A stretch of DNA of 64,000 bases from JALSRK01 sp964461995. GTDB lineage: Bacteria > Acidobacteriota > Terriglobia > Bryobacterales > Bryobacteraceae. A model generated the notes under the pieces. That model saw only the letters and a list, made by a program, of their open reading frames with translations. It had not been told where the DNA came from and did no database searches. The translations under genes were made by a program, and so were the position numbers. Shown piece after piece: positions 59,392-64,000 of this stretch (its first letter is position 1; the number at the start of each line of letters is the position of its first letter). The stretch spans positions 1-64,000 of the forward strand of contig CAYWXL010000010.1 of assembly GCA_964461995.1 (NCBI GenBank). The letters are read 5' to 3'.

Positions 59392-61569
59392 GTGCCCGAA
59401 GCTGTGGGCTCGCCGGCAAACCGGCGCCCCGGAGGCAGGGTTTCGGTAACAGACAATCAGGGAGGGTTGCCCGTTCTGAGCCGCCCGGAAGTCCAGCCGA
59501 CTTTGGAATCCTTCTCGCCGCGGCTTCCGCCCGCCGCGGCGGGCCTGGTGTGGTTCGCGTGGCTGGCGGTAGCGGCGGCGCTCACCTGGCCGCTGGCGTG
59601 GGCGCCTCTGGTCCACGCGCGGCGTGCCCATCCGGATCTATTCGCCCTTTTTGCGGGTGGGTTAGCCGTTGCGGCCCTGGCCGGCCCGTTGCTTTATCAG
59701 CGGCTCCGGCGGGGCGGCTGGTGGCGGTGGGAGTTGCGGCTGTTCGCCGCGGCGGGCATCGCTGTTCCGCTTTTCTACGAGCCTCGGGCCACGGTGGTGA
59801 CGTTGTGGCTCGCGGCGGTGATGGCCGGGACCGGGTCGTGGGTCCTCGGGCGCTTGCGACTCGAGCCTGCGGGCGCTTGCCGGCGGCTGGTGTTCTCATT
59901 CGCTTTCGGGTTCGCCGTCCTCGTCTGGCCGCTGACGGCGCTGGCGATGGCCGGGTGGTTCCGGCCCGGGGCGTTGGTGTTGCTATTGGCGGGCGGGACG
60001 GTCCTCGTTGGGGTCGAACGCCGGCGGCTGCTCGATACGTTGCGCGGGCTCGACCGCGCCTGGCGGTCCGACGCCGCCCTGGGCGGCCCGTTCAGCGGCT
60101 GGTTCGTCCCCGCCGGGTGGGTTCTGCTATTGGCTGGGCTCGCCGTGTCGCTGGCCCCGTCTATCGCGTTCGATCCGCTCCGGTTTCACCTGCCGCTGGC
60201 GCAGCTCTATGCCGAAACCGGCCGGCTGGCGGCGCTGCCGGGCGACAGCTACGGTTACAACCCCCAGAGCTTCGAGCTGGTCCTCGGGCTGGGCTGGTCG
60301 CTCGGCGGCCAGGCGGCGGCGCAACTGGTTCCTCTCGTCTTCTTCGTCGCGTTCTTGGCTGCGCTGTGGGCGGTCGTGCGAGCCGCCGGACTCGAGCGCT
60401 CGGCGGCGTTTGGCGGATGGGTTCTGGCCGGGGCGACCCCTTTCCTGCACTGGACCGGCGGCCAGGTGAAGCATGACCTGTTGGTGGGGTTTCTGCATCT
60501 GGCGGCGTTGCTGGCCTGGTTCGAGTGGCGCTCGTGCGGCAATCTCCGGTGGATCCTGGCCGGGCTGATCTTCGGCGCGGCGAGCCTGGGCTGCAAGTAC
60601 CCGGCGGCGGTCGGCTTGATCGGGCTGGCGCCGCTCTACCTCTGGGCCGCCTGGAAAGAGCGCCGGAAGTGGCCTGCTCTTGCCGGGTACGCTGCGGCGG
60701 CCCTGCTGATCGCTGCCTTCTGGCCGTTGCGCGCCTGGTGGTTCGGTGGAGATCCCTTCGCGGGCGTGAACCCCGCGGGGCCTCTGGTCCGGGTGCAGGA
60801 CCATATCGGCACTGATCTCTTCCCCTGGCTGGCCCGGAAACTCTCCTGGCCGTGGCGGATCCACTTCGACGGCCGCCGATTCTTCCACGCCCCGACGGAC
60901 TACCCGATGGGCGCTGCCCTCGTCGTACTCGTGCCCCTGTGGCTTCTCTGGAAGCCCAAGGCGGCGGCTCCCGGGATGCGCGCCTGCTTGGTGTTCGCCT
61001 GGGCGGCCCTGATCCCTTGGGCCTTCTACATCCCCTTGCTGCGGTTCGTCGCCGCGCCGGTGGCGATTCTGATCGTGCTCAGCGCCGCCCGGGCCGGGGC
61101 CTGGTTCTCCCGAGCAGGAGCGGCGGTGCGAGCTTCCCTGGCTGCGGCGGTGGCCTGGTGTCTGTTCGTTTCCATGTCCACCATTGCTTTTCTGGAGATC
61201 AACGGCCCGCAGCTCAGCTACTTTTCGGGCGCGATCGGCAAGCGCGAGTACCTGCGCCGGGCGCTGCGCACGTACCGGTCTCTCGAAGCGCTGCAGGGTA
61301 TGGCGGGCTCAGGCGACGCCGTCCTCGGCGTTCGGAACTGTTCGCGGCTCTATGCTCCGTACCCGGATCGCTACTACTGCCGGTACTGGGATCCTGAATC
61401 GCCCGAGGACCGCCGGCGCCTGGCCCGCGTGCTGGTGGACTGGAACGTCCGTTACGTGATCTTGCCCGCGGCGTCGGCCCGCCCAGCGGTTCTGGACGAG
61501 ATCGCCGGCGGCGCCCGCTGGGAGCCCGTCTACCGCGGCCCGCACTTTTGCGCTTACCGGCTCCGGTGA
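59392..61569 (+). CDS. Multi-pass membrane glycosyltransferase-like protein (GT-C fold, predicted)
   Basis: A 725-residue polytopic membrane protein with about 12-14 hydrophobic helices and a periplasmic C-terminal part. The segment FDPLRFHLPLAQLYAETG near residue 260 resembles the Asp-containing first periplasmic loop of ArnT/PMT-like GT-C glycosyltransferases that use polyprenyl-phosphate sugars. No clear second family mark is seen, so the call is tentative. The GTG start at 59392 lacks a good ribosome site; a TTG at 59467 is possible. Substrate is unknown. Confidence 0.6.
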   Translation: MPEAVGSPANRRPGGRVSVTDNQGGLPVLSRPEVQPTLESFSPRLPPAAAGLVWFAWLAVAAALTWPLAWAPLVHARRAHPDLFALFAGGLAVAALAGPLLYQRLRRGGWWRWELRLFAAAGIAVPLFYEPRATVVTLWLAAVMAGTGSWVLGRLRLEPAGACRRLVFSFAFGFAVLVWPLTALAMAGWFRPGALVLLLAGGTVLVGVERRRLLDTLRGLDRAWRSDAALGGPFSGWFVPAGWVLLLAGLAVSLAPSIAFDPLRFHLPLAQLYAETGRLAALPGDSYGYNPQSFELVLGLGWSLGGQAAAQLVPLVFFVAFLAALWAVVRAAGLERSAAFGGWVLAGATPFLHWTGGQVKHDLLVGFLHLAALLAWFEWRSCGNLRWILAGLIFGAASLGCKYPAAVGLIGLAPLYLWAAWKERRKWPALAGYAAAALLIAAFWPLRAWWFGGDPFAGVNPAGPLVRVQDHIGTDLFPWLARKLSWPWRIHFDGRRFFHAPTDYPMGAALVVLVPLWLLWKPKAAAPGMRACLVFAWAALIPWAFYIPLLRFVAAPVAILIVLSAARAGAWFSRAGAAVRASLAAAVAWCLFVSMSTIAFLEINGPQLSYFSGAIGKREYLRRALRTYRSLEALQGMAGSGDAVLGVRNCSRLYAPYPDRYYCRYWDPESPEDRRRLARVLVDWNVRYVILPAASARPAVLDEIAGGARWEPVYRGPHFCAYRLR

Positions 61570-61723
61570 GCTCCGGCTCTGGCCTTACGACTCCTGTTTG
61601 CCGAGGTATTTCTCGACGACCTCTCGCAGATCGCACGGAGTCACGTTGTAGGCGTGTATCCAGTCCCGCAGAGGCCGGCGGTCGGCGGCAAACCCAGCCG
61701 GCGCGCGAAGCTTGCAGGCAACG

Positions 61724-61755
61724 AAAAAGCCGGAGCGCATTTTCTCGCCCCGGCT
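61724..61755 (-). terminator. Intrinsic terminator after the TIGR03437 gene
   Basis: On the minus strand AGCCGG ... CCGGCT with an inner GC pair forms a stem-loop followed by TTTTT. It begins 24 bp after the stop at 61779. Confidence 0.7.
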
Positions 61756-61778
61756 CCAGGATCGTTGGATCGCTGCGC

Positions 61779-63317
61779 TTACGGGGCGACGGCGATCGTC
61801 ACCGTATCGCTCGAGCCCAGCACGTCGATCAGCGTGAGCGGCACCGCATCGCCGATGGGGGAGACGAGCGGCACCCGCACGTTCATCTGGTAGAGCCCCG
61901 GGAACTGCGGGTGTTCTCCGGAGAACAGCACCTCGGCCGGAACGCCGCCGACGAGGATCCGCGGCGCGGGCTTGTTGACGCCCAGGCCGGTGAGCCAGAG
62001 CAGCACGATCTCGCCGCGCCGGGCGGGCGCCGCCGGCCCCACCATGGTGTAGTCGGCGTGCGTGATCATGCCCGGCCCCGTGCCGGAATAGTCGGCCGAG
62101 AACATCGCCGGGCTGGTCGGGGCCAGCCGCAGCGAGACCGGAAACGAGGTCTTGCCTCCGGTGGTGACGCGGAAGGTCGCGGTTTCGCCTTCCAGGCTGG
62201 CGGGCAGCCGCACGTTCACTTGTCCGGGCGAGGCGAAGATGACGTCGGCGGGCTGGCCGTTGACGCTCACGGTGGTATCGGGCGGGTCGGTCAGCGCCAG
62301 TCCCTGCCCGTAGAGCGAGACGAAGGCGCCCGGGGCGACCGGATTGCCCGGCGGCGCCACCGAGGCTGCATCGACTACGCCGTGCGGGTGCAGGAACGGC
62401 TCCACACCCGCGTAGGCGGGCGTCCCGACCGCTACCAGGATCGAGGCCGGCGAAGCGCCCACGAAAGAGGCGAACCCGAACCGCAGCGCTGTCGTCTCGA
62501 GGGACCCGGTGCCGTCCGGGTTCGCAGCGAAGGCCGCTACTCCCCGGTGGTCCCGGGGCCCGGCGAGCGTCGCCGAGCGCTGGGAGAGGCGCGCGAGGCC
62601 CGTCCCGTCGTTGCGGAAGCTGCCGATCGAGGCCGTCGCCGTTCGCCCTTCGAAGGAGAGTTCCGCCAGCCAGTAGATGCCGGTGCCGGGGGCCTCTCCG
62701 GCCCGCACGGCCACGAAGAAGCCGTCGCCGGAAACCGGCGTGCCGGCGATGAAGTTCCCGCCGGGCGCGACGGCGATCGAGATCTGGCCGAACGTGGGGT
62801 CGGTGAGCGTCCCCTTGCCGGCGTCGTCGATCGAGATGTTCGTCGTCGCGCTGTCGAAGGAGCCGAGGATCGTCCGCGCTTCCGGCGCCCGGGCCGGGTT
62901 CAGGTCCAGTCTCACCGCTTGATAGGTTCCCGTCAATTCGGGGCGCGAGGGCGGCCGTTTCACCGCCGCGAACATGCAGAACAGACCATTGGTCTCCGTG
63001 GAGGCCGCCAGCAGTATGTCGCCGGAGCCGTCCAGGCGGGCATTCAGGGAGTACAGGTCGCCTTCCGGAGCGGTGAAACGGAACGCTCCGCCGCCCAGCG
63101 AGACCCACGCTCGCTCCGGATCGGCAGCGCCGTCCAGCGCCATCGCGCCGCCGGCCTGGAATTCCACGGTGCCGCCTTTGGTTTCGGCCTTCTTCACCAT
63201 CCGCTCCGGACCCAGCTCCACGCAGAAAGACTTGTAATGGTAGACGCCTTCGAGCGGCTGGGCCGCGAGTTGTGTCCCGGCGGCGACTACGAGCAATGCC
63301 AATAAAAGCCTATTCAT
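61779..63317 (-). CDS. Secreted protein with TIGR03437 (Solibacter-type) C-terminal domain
   Basis: A 512-residue exported protein (signal peptide about residues 1-19). The last about 220 residues match the TIGR03437 domain, largely limited to Solibacter relatives: VAPGAFVSLYGQGLALTD, VSVNGQPADVIFASPGQVNVRLP split as landmarks VNGQPADV and PGQVNVRLP, and GLGVNKPAP. The N-terminal part is beta-rich and of unknown function. This domain is the strongest taxonomic hint in the window. A terminator follows at 61724. The upstream gene is a probable multihaem cytochrome, 3 bp away. Confidence 0.85.
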   Translation of the reverse strand: MNRLLLALLVVAAGTQLAAQPLEGVYHYKSFCVELGPERMVKKAETKGGTVEFQAGGAMALDGAADPERAWVSLGGGAFRFTAPEGDLYSLNARLDGSGDILLAASTETNGLFCMFAAVKRPPSRPELTGTYQAVRLDLNPARAPEARTILGSFDSATTNISIDDAGKGTLTDPTFGQISIAVAPGGNFIAGTPVSGDGFFVAVRAGEAPGTGIYWLAELSFEGRTATASIGSFRNDGTGLARLSQRSATLAGPRDHRGVAAFAANPDGTGSLETTALRFGFASFVGASPASILVAVGTPAYAGVEPFLHPHGVVDAASVAPPGNPVAPGAFVSLYGQGLALTDPPDTTVSVNGQPADVIFASPGQVNVRLPASLEGETATFRVTTGGKTSFPVSLRLAPTSPAMFSADYSGTGPGMITHADYTMVGPAAPARRGEIVLLWLTGLGVNKPAPRILVGGVPAEVLFSGEHPQFPGLYQMNVRVPLVSPIGDAVPLTLIDVLGSSDTVTIAVAP

Positions 63318-63320
63318 GGT

Positions 63321-64000
63321 TCACCTCACCACTGCTTCCGCCCGCGCCATCGTGGCCGGCGCGGAGTTCTTGGCGAACAGATCGATGAAGCTCGCTTCGT
63401 CCGCCGTCTTGCCTTCCTCGTCCATGGCCGCTACGTGGCCCGGCATGACGCTCTGGTAGAGCGCCTCGACGATCACCCGGAACGGGCCCCGCTTGCCGGT
63501 CGTGTTCACCCGGTAGGTCACTGTGTGCGAGCCCGGCTGAAAACCCGGGTCTCCGTCGGTTCCCACCGGAGCGATGGAGGCCGGATCGATGCCTTCGGGC
63601 AACGGGCGGTTCAGGTCGAAACCTCGCGGGAGCAGCCGGTTGTCTTTCAGGTACCCGGCCGCCCGTAGCAGGATGACGGTGGGGTTGCCGTCGGTGTCCT
63701 TCATCTCGGTTTCGTAGATCATCACCTGGCCGGGATCGGTGATCTCGGAACGGTGCGGCTCGAGCCCGCTCAGTCCGGCGATCTCGCCCGTCGCCGGGTC
63801 CCAGGCGCCTGACTCGAAGAGGGTCTCTCCGCCGGCGTCCACCACCCGGAAATGCAGCCAGATCCGCCGGCTTGGAAAGCCCGAGGGCAGCTTGTGGCCG
63901 GTGCGGTTCTCGACCTTCACTTGAACCGAGAGTTCGCCGTCGGTCCGGCTGGTGTCGAGGCCCAGATCGATGGCGTCGGCCAGGAACTCCTGGGTCCGCT
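63321..64000 (-). CDS. C-terminal part of a probable multihaem c-type cytochrome, 5' partial
   Basis: The reading frame is open through the right edge; 226 residues are visible. The beta-sandwich motif VKVENRTGHKLPSGFPSRRIWLHF and ESGAWD is typical of the C-terminal domain of large multihaem cytochromes, but the CxxCH haem motifs would lie in the missing part. The function is therefore inferred from the family. It ends 3 bp before the TIGR03437 gene, with which it may be co-transcribed. Confidence 0.65.
   Translation of the reverse strand, partial: RTQEFLADAIDLGLDTSRTDGELSVQVKVENRTGHKLPSGFPSRRIWLHFRVVDAGGETLFESGAWDPATGEIAGLSGLEPHRSEITDPGQVMIYETEMKDTDGNPTVILLRAAGYLKDNRLLPRGFDLNRPLPEGIDPASIAPVGTDGDPGFQPGSHTVTYRVNTTGKRGPFRVIVEALYQSVMPGHVAAMDEEGKTADEASFIDLFAKNSAPATMARAEAVVR

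Noticed and set aside
61585..61740. 51-residue minus-strand ORF downstream of the TIGR03437 gene
   Set aside because: Its ATG lies inside the loop of the terminator hairpin (61724-61755), it has no clear ribosome site and no recognised family; treated as chance.
1..64000. tRNA, rRNA, CRISPR and insertion sequences
   Set aside because: None recognised by eye in the intergenic regions; short intergenic spaces leave little room, but a tRNAscan search was not possible here.

Overview
The window is a GC-rich, densely packed stretch of a bacterial chromosome, most likely from an Acidobacteriota member of the Bryobacterales/Solibacter group. The evidence is taxon-flavoured gene content: a secreted protein ending in the Solibacter-type TIGR03437 C-terminal domain (61779-63317), an Oar-like TonB-dependent receptor with an N-terminal carboxypeptidase-regulatory domain (52762-56439), DUF1080 and DUF2961 (GH172) sugar enzymes, Tat-exported enolase-superfamily and TIM-barrel sugar proteins, and small secreted PGxYxVxIEGD proteins. 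Two 100-N blocks (19505-19604 and 30485-30584) show that this is a scaffolded draft, probably a metagenome bin. No rRNA, tRNA, CRISPR or insertion sequence was seen.

Layout. 1-13 kb: end of a YjhG-type sugar-acid dehydratase, a DUF2461 protein, murB, a long-chain acyl-CoA ligase, an RND/HlyD adaptor, a LamG-like lipoprotein, an outer-membrane barrel, a two-domain acetyl-xylan-esterase-like hydrolase, and an inactive/active pair of M16 peptidases. 13-19 kb: two tandem paralogous secreted proteins, YjbQ, a UroD-type methyltransferase-like protein, a membrane-anchored protein, then two Tat-exported sugar enzymes. 19-26 kb: a tightly overlapping housekeeping run rimO-yacG-pgpA-(TIG/propeller)-cinA, then PilZ, a peroxiredoxin and gltX. 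26-36 kb: two small membrane proteins, a nitrilase-family amidohydrolase, a GH2 enzyme across the second gap, a Tes-like radical SAM protein, DUF1080, a methyltransferase and a cytochrome c. 36-44 kb: a TIGR04282 glycosyltransferase, an ArsA-type ATPase with a small coupled partner, Bcp, MutS2, NUDIX, SMP-30, a nucleotidyltransferase/NYN pair and a UGA-containing GrdB-like selenoprotein. 44-52 kb: a cytochrome c maturation operon ccmE-F-H-(I)-(carboxypeptidase-like)-A-B-C-D ending in a ManD-like enolase. 52-64 kb: TonB receptor, DJ-1/PfpI, thioredoxin-like, GH172, a GT-C membrane protein, a TIGR03437 protein and the end of a probable multihaem cytochrome.

Most notable: (1) at 43602-44339 two adjacent same-frame ORFs are joined by one UGA in a UxxC motif, followed 12 nt later by a perfect 8-bp hairpin with a GUG loop. 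This is a convincing bacterial SECIS and a selenocysteine codon. (2) The radical SAM protein at 31267-32901 has the cysteine layout of tetraether-lipid synthase (Tes, MJ0619 type), relevant to membrane-spanning lipids of Acidobacteriota. (3) The second N block is spurious: its flanks are an exact 55-bp duplication, and removing the gap plus one copy restores one in-frame GH2 gene. (4) CcmE carries CxxxY instead of the usual histidine motif, beside a cysteine-rich variant CcmH. (5) Six genes have a -10-like hexamer 6-9 nt before the start codon and no Shine-Dalgarno, suggesting leaderless transcripts.

Much of the accessory content (Tat-exported enolases and TIM barrel, GH2, GH172, DUF1080, SMP-30, esterase, TonB receptor) fits extracytoplasmic breakdown of plant or microbial polysaccharides and oxidised sugars. 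The respiratory genes (ccm, cytochrome c, multihaem protein) indicate a c-type-cytochrome electron-transport chain.
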